Below are positions 35,211 through 44,344 of a stretch of DNA of 64,000 bases, piece after piece (the stretch's first letter is position 1; the number at the start of each line of letters is the position of its first letter). The stretch spans positions 1,399,599 to 1,463,598 of the forward strand of contig JAUIFF010000001.1 of the NCBI GenBank assembly GCA_030429545.1, given 5' to 3'. The DNA is from Polyangia bacterium. Its GTDB lineage: Bacteria; Myxococcota_A; Polyangia; Nannocystales; Nannocystaceae. The notes under the pieces were generated by a model. That model worked only from the letters and a program-made list of their open reading frames with translations. It was not told where the DNA came from and searched no databases. Made by a program: the position numbers and the translations under genes.

Positions 35211-36089
35211 ATGATCATCCCGCTGATAAAGACCCTGCGGCCGCGCCAGTGGATCAAGAACATGTTTGTGGCCGTGCCTCTGGTCTCGGCCATGAAGCTC
35301 ACCGACCCCGAGGCGGTGATGATCACCGGCGCCGCGATCCTGTTGTTTTCGTTGGTGTCGGGCTGTGTCTACATCCTCAACGACATTCTCGACATCGAGA
35401 AGGACCGCGCCCACCCCAAAAAGTGCAAGCGCCCCCTGCCCTCTGGGCAACTTTCAGTCCCGGTTGCTCGCACGTTTGCCATCATTTGCCTGCCCACCGT
35501 GTTGGTGCTGGGCTACCTCATCGCGCCCACCTACGCGCTGATCCTCGCGGCCTACTTCACCAACAACATCGCCTACAGCTTTAAGATCAAGCACGTCCCC
35601 TACCTCGACGTGCTGTCGATCAGCACCGGGTTTATGCTGCGAATCCTCGCGGGTGTGGCAGCCTTGCAAGTTCCGGCCTCTCCGTGGCTATTTGCCTGTG
35701 GCGGACTTCTGGCGATGTTTTTGGGGTTTGGCAAACGCGCCCACGAACTCGGGGCGGCGAGCCTGGAGCAGGCCAAAAAGCAGCGGGCGGTCCTCGAGAA
35801 ATACGACGCCGGCACGCTCAACATCATTTTACAAGCGCTGGCGATGGTCACGGTGGTTTCCTACGTGTTTTACACACGCAGCGAGCACGTGATCCAGCAG
35901 TTCGGCACCGATCAACTTGCCTATACAGTTGTCTTTCCGATCATCGGGATTTTGCGGTTTATCTACCTCGCAACCACCCGCCACGAATCCGAAAGCCCAA
36001 CCGAAGAAATGCTGCGCGACCCGCTGTTTATGCTCAACTTCCTCACCGGTGTGGGCGTGACCATCGCGATTATCTACGGCTGGCTGTAG
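35211..36089 (+). CDS. UbiA-family prenyltransferase, DPPR-synthase-like
   Basis: The 292-aa product has about nine membrane helices. The Asp-rich motif is NDILDIEKDRAHPKKCKRPLPSGQ, where the HPxKxxRP extension is characteristic of decaprenyl-phosphate 5-phosphoribosyltransferase (Rv3806c-like). The second motif is FGKRAHELGA, in place of the ubiquinone-type DxxxD. In actinobacteria the enzyme makes decaprenylphosphoryl-ribose for arabinan synthesis. Here it points to a lipid-linked pentose donor for a surface glycan (inference). No epimerase genes lie next to it. Confidence 0.78.
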   Translation: MIIPLIKTLRPRQWIKNMFVAVPLVSAMKLTDPEAVMITGAAILLFSLVSGCVYILNDILDIEKDRAHPKKCKRPLPSGQLSVPVARTFAIICLPTVLVLGYLIAPTYALILAAYFTNNIAYSFKIKHVPYLDVLSISTGFMLRILAGVAALQVPASPWLFACGGLLAMFLGFGKRAHELGAASLEQAKKQRAVLEKYDAGTLNIILQALAMVTVVSYVFYTRSEHVIQQFGTDQLAYTVVFPIIGILRFIYLATTRHESESPTEEMLRDPLFMLNFLTGVGVTIAIIYGWL

Positions 36090-36098
36090 GCCGGTTGT

Positions 36099-37787
36099 TT
36101 AGGGCTCAAACTTGGTCTTGCGGATTTTGAGGCCAACGTAGTTCAGTGGCCCATCCGCGCCCGAGGCATCGCCCACACACAGCTCCCACACACCGGGCGC
36201 TTGCTGGCCGACAAGGTCGTCGAGGTCGCCGGCGAGGGCAGCCCCGCTGTTGGGTTTAAATGTACATGCACCGTCATCACGGCAGACAACCTGGTTTGAG
36301 GTCAGCATCATCCCCATGCTCTCGGCATCGTGCGGGCCATCCTGGGCAAACGTAAGCGGGTGGGTCCACAGCAGGTCGGAGTTTTCGCCACCAACTTCAA
36401 CACCGTCGTCGGCATTTTCGTCGAGCCCAGGTCGGCTGACAAGGGTCACCGTGCTGCCCTCGGGGTTGACCAATTTGATGGTCAGGTCGCTGAGCCACGT
36501 GTTGGAAATACCGACCTCAACCTCGACCTCATCGACAAAGTTAAACCCATCGTCGATCACTTCGAGCTCGACGCAGGCCATCGAACCGAGGCTGCCGTTG
36601 TACGTTCCGGGCACGGTCAGTCCGAGTTCTTCGGCCTCGACGATAATTGTTTGGACCGTACCCGGGCAGTCGTTGGGATGGTCGCCAACAATCGCCCCAC
36701 AAAGCTCCTCGAATGCCGCAACAACGATTTCCTGGTCGGTTTGCGCAACCTGGGCCACATCCATGGCCGCGATCAGATGGAGCATCATCTCGCTAAAGTC
36801 ACCCACGCTCACCGGACTGTTCGAGTCGTTGACCACCTGGTGGGCCGCGAGCATTTCCCGACAGGGATCGATGAGTGAGACACCCGGGTCCACCCCCTCC
36901 GGGCCATCGACTTCGTCACCGTAGATCTCGGGTCCGTCGATACTGATGAGCTGGCGGGTGAGACAGGTTTGGAGGCGGTCGAGTTCGGTCTGGCTAAAAA
37001 ATGTCGAGAGTGTTGCATCTACAACTGTACGGCCGATCCAACTGGTCGGGTCGTCGGCCGAGCCGACCAACGCTTTGATCGCCGGTTTGCGGCCAATGCG
37101 TTGGTATAGGGTAGCTTCGCCGGCATGATCTTCGACCACACTCCCGTAGCTATCGTCCATCAGGCCGAGCAAGATCTCGAGGTCATCCTGGGTGAACGCC
37201 GGGGCAACCGTCTCGCGATAGATCTCGACGGCGTCGACAAAGTCGCTGCGGAAGTTGTCGAAATCTGCCCCAGACACGCCCATGCCGCTATGCACGGGCC
37301 CTAGGCTGTTGCAGCTATAGACCGCATCTGGACAGGCCAGGCCCTCGGCAAACAACTCGGCCATACAACCGCTAAACCGCGAGTTGTCGAACTTTTTGGT
37401 CAGGAAGTAGGCATTGAGTCGGTCGTCGACCAGCAGTTGGTCGTGGAAGATAGATGCAAGTGCAATGAGTCCACCCTCACCACCGGCCCGGCCACAGGCG
37501 GTGTCTGTCGTGCTTCCGGTGTCACTGTCGGTGACCGAGGATTCGCCGGTTTCGGAGGCACTCTCCCCTCCGGACTGACTCGGGTCGTCACTCGACACCT
37601 CGGTCGAGTCTTGCGTTGCCTGCGAGGTCTGCGGGCCCTCGGTTTGCCACGTAGGATCGATACTGGTGGTCGTCGACAGCGTAGATCCCGAGGTCTCCTC
37701 ACCATCGGTCGTCGACGCCTCCCCCTCCTGCGGCACACTACAACCACCGAGGCAGGCCAACATCGCCGAATAAACAACGACACGCAT
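36099..37787 (-). CDS. Lipoprotein with two truncated-haemoglobin-like domains and a C-terminal P-domain
   Basis: The 562-aa product has a lipobox LGGC and a Thr/Ser/Glu-rich spacer to about residue 95. Residues about 97-225 look like a truncated haemoglobin: GGEGGLIALASIFHDQLLVDDRLNAYF and LGPVHSGMGVSGADFDNFRSDFVDAV, with a proximal-type His near 165. Residues about 226-370 repeat the fold in diverged form (TLYQRIGRKPAIKALV, VVDATLSTFFSQTELDRLQTCL, EMLAAHQVVNDSNSPVSVGDFSEMMLHLIAAM, His near 315). The C-terminus (about 415-562) resembles a proprotein-convertase P-domain (ISNTWLSDLTIKLVNPEGSTVTLVSRPG, GVWELCVGDASGADGPLNYVGLKI). The ATG at 37787 starts the signal peptide. Three TGYANNTRCA sites lie inside. 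Haem binding is inferred. Confidence 0.7.
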   Translation of the reverse strand: MRVVVYSAMLACLGGCSVPQEGEASTTDGEETSGSTLSTTTSIDPTWQTEGPQTSQATQDSTEVSSDDPSQSGGESASETGESSVTDSDTGSTTDTACGRAGGEGGLIALASIFHDQLLVDDRLNAYFLTKKFDNSRFSGCMAELFAEGLACPDAVYSCNSLGPVHSGMGVSGADFDNFRSDFVDAVEIYRETVAPAFTQDDLEILLGLMDDSYGSVVEDHAGEATLYQRIGRKPAIKALVGSADDPTSWIGRTVVDATLSTFFSQTELDRLQTCLTRQLISIDGPEIYGDEVDGPEGVDPGVSLIDPCREMLAAHQVVNDSNSPVSVGDFSEMMLHLIAAMDVAQVAQTDQEIVVAAFEELCGAIVGDHPNDCPGTVQTIIVEAEELGLTVPGTYNGSLGSMACVELEVIDDGFNFVDEVEVEVGISNTWLSDLTIKLVNPEGSTVTLVSRPGLDENADDGVEVGGENSDLLWTHPLTFAQDGPHDAESMGMMLTSNQVVCRDDGACTFKPNSGAALAGDLDDLVGQQAPGVWELCVGDASGADGPLNYVGLKIRKTKFEP

Positions 37788-37993
37788 CACAAACAACACC
37801 CCATGAAATAGACCAATACGCAGAAAGTTTAGCCGGGTTCCCGCAACCACGCACAGGTGACATGTGGCCGTTTTGCCACCTCTTCGCACTACCTGAGATA
37901 GTGTTGCCAAGTTGCCAGCGCCAACCCAGCCCTCGCTAATTTTCACCAAACAAGGGTTCCAAGCCCAGTCTAAGCTGCGTAGGATACCCGGCG

Positions 37994-38446
37994 ATGAAGA
38001 CCGTTTTGCAACGTGTTCAACGGGCGGAGGTTCGGGTCGACAACGAAATTGTGGGACGAATCACAAAGGGTGTATTAGCACTGACCGCGGTCGAGCGCGG
38101 AGACACCCTAGAAGACGTACGCACAACCGCCCGTAAAATCGCAACCCTCCGCATCTTTCCCGACCGTACCCCAATGGACCGCACGTTGCAGGATGTCGGC
38201 GGAAGCTGCCTACTTGTATCCCAGTTCACGATTGCCGGCAGCGTGCGCAAGGGTCGACGCCCGAGCTTTGACCGGGCCGAGCATCCCGACCGGGCCAACG
38301 AACTCTACCTCGCACTCGCCGACGCGTTGCGAGCCCTCGACGTTCCGGTGGAGACCGGCCAGTTTGCCGCACACATGCAGGTGGACCTGGTCAACGATGG
38401 GCCGGTGACATTGATTATCGAGTCAAAAAACGGTGCTCTTGTTTAA
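37994..38446 (+). CDS. dtd: D-aminoacyl-tRNA deacylase
   Basis: The 150-aa product is full-length DTD, the proofreading enzyme that frees D-amino acids (and Gly) from mischarged tRNAs. It begins MKTVLQRVQRAEVRV and has GGSCLLVSQFTIAG (the SQFTL motif, here SQFTI) and VDLVNDGPVTLIIES (the NxGPVT motif). Both active-site motifs are present. It is followed by two TGYANNTRCA sites and then the PLP-enzyme gene. Confidence 0.95.
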   Translation: MKTVLQRVQRAEVRVDNEIVGRITKGVLALTAVERGDTLEDVRTTARKIATLRIFPDRTPMDRTLQDVGGSCLLVSQFTIAGSVRKGRRPSFDRAEHPDRANELYLALADALRALDVPVETGQFAAHMQVDLVNDGPVTLIIESKNGALV

Positions 38447-38448
38447 CA

Positions 38449-38478
38449 TGTACCTGCACTATTAAATATGTATTTGCA
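38449..38478. repeat. Pair of TGYANNTRCA sites after dtd
   Basis: tgtacctgca (38449-38458) and tgtatttgca (38469-38478) are 20 bp apart, about two helical turns, in the spacer between dtd and the PLP-enzyme gene. A gccgt-ag-acggc hairpin follows at about 38498-38509. Confidence 0.5.
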
Positions 38479-38629
38479 ATAAATCGTGAGACCGAGAAGC
38501 GCCGTAGACGGCGACAGGCTGATGTGACCGCATTTGCGCACCTAGAAAATCCGCCGGATGCTAGACATCAGGGCGCGGTTGAGCGATACACGTCTACTGC
38601 CCACCAACCCGGGTGACTGGAGATTCCAT

Positions 38630-40132
38630 ATGGCAACCCTCGGTCTCGAATCCACTATCCAAGATCCAGCTGTTTTGGCCCGCGCGGTCAAACACCTCGC
38701 CCAGGCGCGGGTTGTGCTGCCGACCTTTTCCGAACTCGCGCAGCCCAGCGCGATCTCCCCGGCTGTCCACCAGGCCCTGTCGGGTGTCGACCCCGACGGC
38801 CGCAGCCCGCTCAACCTGTTTCGCGTGCATTGGTACAACGACGGCCGCGGGGGAATTGCCAGCGAGCCGGCCTACCTGCGGCTGCCACCGGAACTCACCG
38901 GTGTACAAGCACCTATTTTAGTCGCGCTCGGGCGGACCTTTCCCATGATTCATGCCCACAAGGTGCTCGCGGCCTACGGCTGTTTGGTACCGCGGATCGT
39001 CACCGGGCAGTTCGACCCAACAAACCACCGCGCGGTCTGGCCCTCAACCGGGAACTACTGCCGCGGAGGCATCGCGATCTCACGGATTCTAGGCTGCCGC
39101 GGAGTTGCCGTGCTGCCCGAGGGCATGAGCCGTGAGCGCTTTGATTGGCTCGACCGTTGGGTCGAATCGGCCGATGACATCGTGCGAACGCCGGGCAGCG
39201 AAAGCAACGTCAAGGAGATTTACGACTGCTGTGCCGAGCTCGACCGCCAGGCCGAGAACATCATCTTTAACCAGTTTTGCGAGTACGGGAACTACCTGAT
39301 CCACTGGCGTTGCACCGGGCCAGCCCTTGGCCAAGTGTTCGAGCACGAGCGGGGCAAACAACCAGACCTGCAGCTCGCAGCCTATGTATCTGCAACAGGT
39401 TCGGGGGGCACACTGGCCGCCGGCGACTACCTCAAAGACACCTACGGGGCGGCCATTGCTGCGGCGGAGGCCCTCGAATGCCCCACCCTGTTGGCCAACG
39501 GCTACGGCGAGCACAACATCCAGGGGATTGGCGATAAGCACGTTCCGCTGATTCACAACGTGATGAACACCGACTTTGTGGTTGCGCTGTCTGACCGGGT
39601 GAGTGACGGCCTCGGCGTGTTGTTTAACCACCCAGCTGGTCACGCCTACCTCCGCGAACGCCACGGATTTTCCCCTGAGCTCCTGGCCGGGTTGCCGGCC
39701 CTGGGGCTTTCGAGCCTGGCAAACATTGCAGTTGCAATTAAACTGGCGCGCTACCTCAACCTCGGTCCTGACCAAGCCGTGATAACGGTTGCGACCGACA
39801 GTGCGGCGATGTACGCAAGCGAACGGGAGCGAACACTGACCGAGCGCTTTGGCGACAACTTCGACCAACTCCATGCCGCCGAGGTGTTTGGCGAACACCT
39901 GCGAGGGCTGTCGACCGACAACCTACAACAGCTGCGGCACAGCGACCGCAACCGTGTGTTCAACCTCGGCTACTACACCTGGGTTGAGCAGCAAGGCGTC
40001 GACCTCGAGGCATTTGAGGCCCGCAGGTCGCAGGCGTTTTGGCATCAACTTCGGCCCTTGGTCGATGCCTGGGATGGACTTATCCGTGAGTTCAACGCCA
40101 AAACCGGAGTTCGTCCCAGCGATGCAACGTAG
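38630..40132 (+). CDS. Fold-type II PLP-dependent enzyme (beta-family, ~500 aa)
   Basis: The 500-aa product belongs to the tryptophan-synthase-beta fold group. It has [14 protein letters not shown] (candidate Schiff-base Lys), [22 protein letters not shown] (substrate Asn/Ser-Gly-Asn loop), [18 protein letters not shown] (phosphate loop), [32 protein letters not shown] and a C-terminal helical extension. The ATG at 38630 is chosen because ggag lies 8 nt upstream. The reaction is probably an ammonia- or thiol-lyase/synthase; I cannot name the substrate. Its end overlaps the next PLP-enzyme gene by 11 bp, so the two are coupled. Two TGYANNTRCA sites lie inside. Confidence 0.7.
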   Translation: MATLGLESTIQDPAVLARAVKHLAQARVVLPTFSELAQPSAISPAVHQALSGVDPDGRSPLNLFRVHWYNDGRGGIASEPAYLRLPPELTGVQAPILVALGRTFPMIHAHKVLAAYGCLVPRIVTGQFDPTNHRAVWPSTGNYCRGGIAISRILGCRGVAVLPEGMSRERFDWLDRWVESADDIVRTPGSESNVKEIYDCCAELDRQAENIIFNQFCEYGNYLIHWRCTGPALGQVFEHERGKQPDLQLAAYVSATGSGGTLAAGDYLKDTYGAAIAAAEALECPTLLANGYGEHNIQGIGDKHVPLIHNVMNTDFVVALSDRVSDGLGVLFNHPAGHAYLRERHGFSPELLAGLPALGLSSLANIAVAIKLARYLNLGPDQAVITVATDSAAMYASERERTLTERFGDNFDQLHAAEVFGEHLRGLSTDNLQQLRHSDRNRVFNLGYYTWVEQQGVDLEAFEARRSQAFWHQLRPLVDAWDGLIREFNAKTGVRPSDAT

Positions 40133-41618
40133 CCCCTGGACGTTCTCGGCAGGCCCGCAGTTGTGCCGAGAACCCACCTCGCAGACCTCGAGGTATCAAG
40201 ACAACTGCACGTCACAAAGTGCGTCGTCGACAACCACCTGCGCCCAAGCTGACGCGCGCGAGAAACCAAAAGCTGACCGTTCAGCTCCGGTTTTTGTCTG
40301 TGCAGGTTGCCGCCAGACAACAGATATCCGCGACACCCCGCTTTTTTGCCCAAACAGCGGCCACGACGACGATGTCGAGCACGTACTCGAGCGGGCGCTG
40401 CCGGCAATTGAGATAAAGCCCGCCGACAACCCATTTGTCCGCTACCGCGATCTGCTTTCGGCCTCGTGGCTGTACACCTCCGACGAAGCATTCGTCGCCG
40501 CAATTGCGGGACTCGACGAGGCCGTCGCCCGCGTCTGGGGGCATGGGTTTGCCACCACACCGGCCCAGCTCTTGCCCAATACGGTTGAGGCGACGTTGTT
40601 TGCAAAGTTTGAGGCGCATAGCGTGGGTGGGTCGCACAAGGCCCGGCACCTGTTTGCAACAATGTTGTACTTGCAAAAAAAACGCGAAGACGGTCAACTC
40701 GACGGCGCGCGTGAGCTGGCGATCGCCAGTTGTGGCAACGCAGCCCTGGCCGCGGCGATCATTGCAGCAGCGGCCAAGTGGCGACTTCGGGTGTTTGTCC
40801 CTGTCGACGCAAACCCGGATAATCTCCGGCAACTCACCGATCTCGGGGCCCACGTTGAGATCTGCCGGCGCAATGGCTCACCCGGCGATCCGTGCTTTCG
40901 TGCCTACCTGCGGGCCGTCGCCGGCGGGGCCCTGCCGTTTTGCTGCCAGGGCACACAAAATGCCCTGTGTATCGAAGGTGGTGCGACGATCGGGCTTGAA
41001 CTCGCCGAGCAGCTCGCCGCTACCGGGCAGTCCCTCGACTGGTTGATGGTACAGGTTGGTGGAGGTGCCCTCGCACGGGCATGTGCCGCTGGCCTGCAAC
41101 TCGCCCAGGAGTTGGGTGTAATTACACATTTGCCACGGTTTTGTACGGTCCAAACCACCGGTGGCTGGCCGCTCGCCCGCGCCTACCATCGCATTCGTGC
41201 TCACCTTCAGGGTCACGAGCCGCCTACGACACTCGACGAGGTGCGCCAATATGAGCACACAACTCCCGTCAACGCTCACCGTTGGTCGGCAGCACGCAAT
41301 TCGATCGTCGCCAGCCGAAGTCGCTGGATGGCACCGTGGGAGACCCCTCCCGCAAGCATCGCCCACGGGATTTTGGACGACGAGACCTACGACTGGCTCG
41401 GTGTGGTCGACGCGATGGTTGCGACCGGGGGTTTTCCGGTGGTGGCCGACGAACAGCAGTTGATGCATGCACAACGACTGACGGCACAGTGGCGAGCTGA
41501 CCCGGCTGATGCGACCGGAGCGGCCGGCTTGGCCGGGGTCCTTGAGCTCACCCGCCGCGGAGACCTCAAACGTGACGCCCGGGTCGGTATTTTGGTGACG
41601 GCCCCGGCCTCCCGCTAA
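40122..41618 (+). CDS. Second fold-type II PLP enzyme with N-terminal zinc-ribbon-like Cys motif (threonine-synthase-like)
   Basis: The 498-aa product starts at an ATG inside the end of the upstream gene. After about 50 low-information residues it has [22 protein letters not shown], a Cys cluster like that at the start of some threonine synthases. Then come [19 protein letters not shown] (candidate PLP Lys), [41 protein letters not shown] and [16 protein letters not shown] (phosphate loop). It acts in the cytoplasm, presumably on the same pathway as the upstream PLP enzyme. The first ~50 residues have unusual composition for the operon, so the real start could be further in. Two TGYANNTRCA sites are present. 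Confidence 0.65.
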   Translation: MQRSPWTFSAGPQLCREPTSQTSRYQDNCTSQSASSTTTCAQADAREKPKADRSAPVFVCAGCRQTTDIRDTPLFCPNSGHDDDVEHVLERALPAIEIKPADNPFVRYRDLLSASWLYTSDEAFVAAIAGLDEAVARVWGHGFATTPAQLLPNTVEATLFAKFEAHSVGGSHKARHLFATMLYLQKKREDGQLDGARELAIASCGNAALAAAIIAAAAKWRLRVFVPVDANPDNLRQLTDLGAHVEICRRNGSPGDPCFRAYLRAVAGGALPFCCQGTQNALCIEGGATIGLELAEQLAATGQSLDWLMVQVGGGALARACAAGLQLAQELGVITHLPRFCTVQTTGGWPLARAYHRIRAHLQGHEPPTTLDEVRQYEHTTPVNAHRWSAARNSIVASRSRWMAPWETPPASIAHGILDDETYDWLGVVDAMVATGGFPVVADEQQLMHAQRLTAQWRADPADATGAAGLAGVLELTRRGDLKRDARVGILVTAPASR

Positions 41619-41674
41619 CTGTCCAGATTTCCCCAGATGGGGGCAATCCGTGATAGTCTGCGCGGACGCCCGCT

Positions 41675-44317
41675 ATGACATCTTCAGTTGATTTCACGCT
41701 CAACGGCCAACCTGTTTCAACCTCCGCCCGCGAGGGCGCTTCGCTACTCGAAGTTCTACGCGACGACTGCGGTATCCGCTCGACCAAAGACGGCTGCTCC
41801 CCCCAGGGACAGTGCGGTTGTTGCCTGGCGGTGATCGACGGCAAACCCAAGGTTACCTGCGCCATGAAAGCCAGCCGCGCTGCTGGGCGTGAGGTCGTCA
41901 CCCTCGAAGGTGTGTCGCAGCCCGAACGTGAACTCCTCGCCGACTGTTTTGTGGCCGCCGCCGGGCTTCAGTGTGGATTTTGTATCCCGGGTATCGCCCT
42001 GCGGGCCAAGGCGCTCGTCGACCAAAACCCAACTCCGAGCCGGCAGGAGATCGCCAAGGCTATCGATGGACATCTTTGTAGATGCACGGGCTATGTGAAA
42101 ATCATCGATGCAATCGACCTCTTTGCCCGGGCACGTCGGGGCGAAGCCAGACCTGAGCTCGTCAGCGATGGCCGCGTAGGCTCCCGACTTTCCCGCTACC
42201 AGGGCCATGCCATGACCCTCGGCGATCGCCCCTATGTCGATGACCTCACCCGCCCCAACATGTTGCACGGGGCCGTGCTGCAATCGCCACACGCCCGTGC
42301 ACGGGTTATTCGGATCGACACTTCCAAGGCCGAAGCGCTCCCCGGTGTTGTTGCAGTTGCAACCGCCAAAGACGTGCCCGGCAAGCGCTGGTATGGGCTC
42401 ATTATTAACGACTGGCCGGGGTTTGTCGCCGAAGGCGAGGAGGTCCGCTGTGTCGGCGATATTCTGGCCGCGGTTGCAGCCGAGGACCGGGCAACTGCCC
42501 GTAAGGCTGCACAGTTGGTCGAGGTTGAGTTCGAGGTGCTGCCCGCGGTTGTCGACCCCGTGCGTGCGCTCGAGCCCGATGCACCCCAGGTCAACCCCAC
42601 CCATCCAAACCTGCTGTCACGCACGGCGTTTGTCCGTGGCGATGTCGACAAAGCCCTGGCTGAGAGTGCACATGTTGTTTCGGGCACCTGGAAAACTCAA
42701 CGCATCGAGCACCTTTACCTCGAGCCCGAGAGTGCCCTTGCCGAGCCGTTGCCCGACGGTCGCTTGCACCTACTCACCCAGGGCCAGGGCATCTTCGACG
42801 ACCGTCGCCAGGTTGCCGCATTTTTGAACCTCGACATCGAGCAGGTGTTTGTCGAACTCGTCCCCAACGGCGGGGCGTTTGGCGGCAAGGAGGACATGTC
42901 GATCCAGGCCCATACCGCGCTGCTGTCCCACATGACAGGTCGCCCGGTCAAAATCACGCTGTCGCGTGAAGAGTCGATTCGCATCCACCCCAAACGCCAC
43001 CCGCTGCTCATGAAGTTTACCGCCGGTTGCGATCGCGAGGGTCGACTGACCGCGGTTCGAGCCCACATGGTTGGCGACACTGGTGCATATGCATCCGTTG
43101 GCGCCAAGGTGCTCGAGCGCGCTGCCGGCCATGCCTGCGGTCCCTACCGGGTGGTCAATGTCGATATCGAGGCTCTGTGTGCGTCGACCAACAATCCGCC
43201 GGGCGGGGCAATGCGTGGATTTGGCGCCAATCAGGCTTCATTTGCCATCGAAGGTTGTATGGACATGCTCGCCGCCAAGGCCGGGCTCGACGGTTGGCAG
43301 ATCCGCATGCTCAACGCCGTTGAAGTTGGCGACACCTTTACAACCGGACAGGTTCACGAAAAATCCGTTGGTCTCAAACGCACACTAGAGTCGGTCAAAG
43401 ATGCCTACTACGCGGCCAAAAAAGCTGGCCAGGCGGTTGGCATTGCCTGTGGCATCAAGAACACGGGGATCGGCAACGGGGCCAAGGAGTGGGGCAAGGC
43501 GCGACTCGCAGTTGAAGACGACGGTACGGTCTCGCTGTACAACGGCTACACCGAAATGGGCCAGGGTCTGCTCACGGTGTTGACCCAATGTGCGGTTGAG
43601 GTCACGGGGCTCGACGCCAGTGTGTTTCGCCCCAAGGTCGATGCCACCTACGCACTCGACTGTGGGCAAACGACCGGTTCGAGGGCGACGTTGTTTGGCG
43701 GCCGGGCAGTGGCCGATGCGGCCAAGAAGCTGCGGGCCGACCTCGACCAGGGCAAGACGCTCGCCGACCTCGCAGGGCATGTATATGCAGCAGATGTGTT
43801 GATCGACGACACCACCCCACCCGGTGTTGCGACCGAGCACATCAAAACCCATACCTCGTTTGGGTTTGCCACCCAGGTGTGTTTTTTAGATGAGAACGGG
43901 CGTGTCGACCGGTTTATCGCCTCCCACGATGTCGGCCGCGCGATCAATCCGGCCCTGTGCGAGGGCCAGCTCGAAGGCTCGGTCCACATGGGTCTCGGGT
44001 TTGCACTCAGCGAAGACCTGCCCTGCGAAAACGGCATGCCCGTTGCCTTTCGCCTGCGGGAAATTGGGGTTTTGCGTGCGCGTGACATGCCCAAGGTCGA
44101 GGTTATTTTGGTCGAAGAACCCGAGCCCGAGGGGCCGTTTGGCGCCAAAGGAGTGGGTGAGATCGGGCTGGTCCCGACCGCGGGTGCGGTTGCTGGGGCC
44201 CTGTTTGACTTCGACGGTGAGCATCGGTTTGTCCTGCCAATGAAAGATAGCCCCGCAGGCCGGGCGCTGAGCGTGGGCAAGATTCGCCACAAGGGCGACC
44301 GCTCGACCTGGCGCTAA
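41675..44317 (+). CDS. Single-chain [2Fe-2S]/molybdopterin hydroxylase, xanthine-dehydrogenase type without FAD domain
   Basis: The 880-aa product fuses a two-cluster Fe-S domain with the molybdenum domains. The Fe-S part has DGCSPQGQCGCCLAVIDGK...TC (plant-type cluster) and CGFC...HLCRCTGY (second cluster). The molybdopterin part follows from about residue 170 with GGAFGGKEDMSIQAH, GAMRGFGANQASFAIE, GYTEMGQGLLTVL and GPFGAKGVGEIGLVPTAG (catalytic Glu in GVGE). No FAD subunit is fused or adjacent. The layout matches 'selenium-dependent' xanthine dehydrogenases; no in-frame TGA is present, as expected, since Se there is not selenocysteine. It is followed by an ssnA-like gene. Four TGYANNTRCA sites lie inside; one forces Arg of CRCTGY to be AGA. 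Confidence 0.85.
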   Translation: MTSSVDFTLNGQPVSTSAREGASLLEVLRDDCGIRSTKDGCSPQGQCGCCLAVIDGKPKVTCAMKASRAAGREVVTLEGVSQPERELLADCFVAAAGLQCGFCIPGIALRAKALVDQNPTPSRQEIAKAIDGHLCRCTGYVKIIDAIDLFARARRGEARPELVSDGRVGSRLSRYQGHAMTLGDRPYVDDLTRPNMLHGAVLQSPHARARVIRIDTSKAEALPGVVAVATAKDVPGKRWYGLIINDWPGFVAEGEEVRCVGDILAAVAAEDRATARKAAQLVEVEFEVLPAVVDPVRALEPDAPQVNPTHPNLLSRTAFVRGDVDKALAESAHVVSGTWKTQRIEHLYLEPESALAEPLPDGRLHLLTQGQGIFDDRRQVAAFLNLDIEQVFVELVPNGGAFGGKEDMSIQAHTALLSHMTGRPVKITLSREESIRIHPKRHPLLMKFTAGCDREGRLTAVRAHMVGDTGAYASVGAKVLERAAGHACGPYRVVNVDIEALCASTNNPPGGAMRGFGANQASFAIEGCMDMLAAKAGLDGWQIRMLNAVEVGDTFTTGQVHEKSVGLKRTLESVKDAYYAAKKAGQAVGIACGIKNTGIGNGAKEWGKARLAVEDDGTVSLYNGYTEMGQGLLTVLTQCAVEVTGLDASVFRPKVDATYALDCGQTTGSRATLFGGRAVADAAKKLRADLDQGKTLADLAGHVYAADVLIDDTTPPGVATEHIKTHTSFGFATQVCFLDENGRVDRFIASHDVGRAINPALCEGQLEGSVHMGLGFALSEDLPCENGMPVAFRLREIGVLRARDMPKVEVILVEEPEPEGPFGAKGVGEIGLVPTAGAVAGALFDFDGEHRFVLPMKDSPAGRALSVGKIRHKGDRSTWR

Positions 44318-44344
44318 TGTCTACCTCATGAACGGGAGCTGCAT

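Noticed and set aside
41675..44317. Selenocysteine in the molybdenum enzyme
   Set aside because: No in-frame TGA exists in the gene; the family's selenium, if used, is a labile cofactor.
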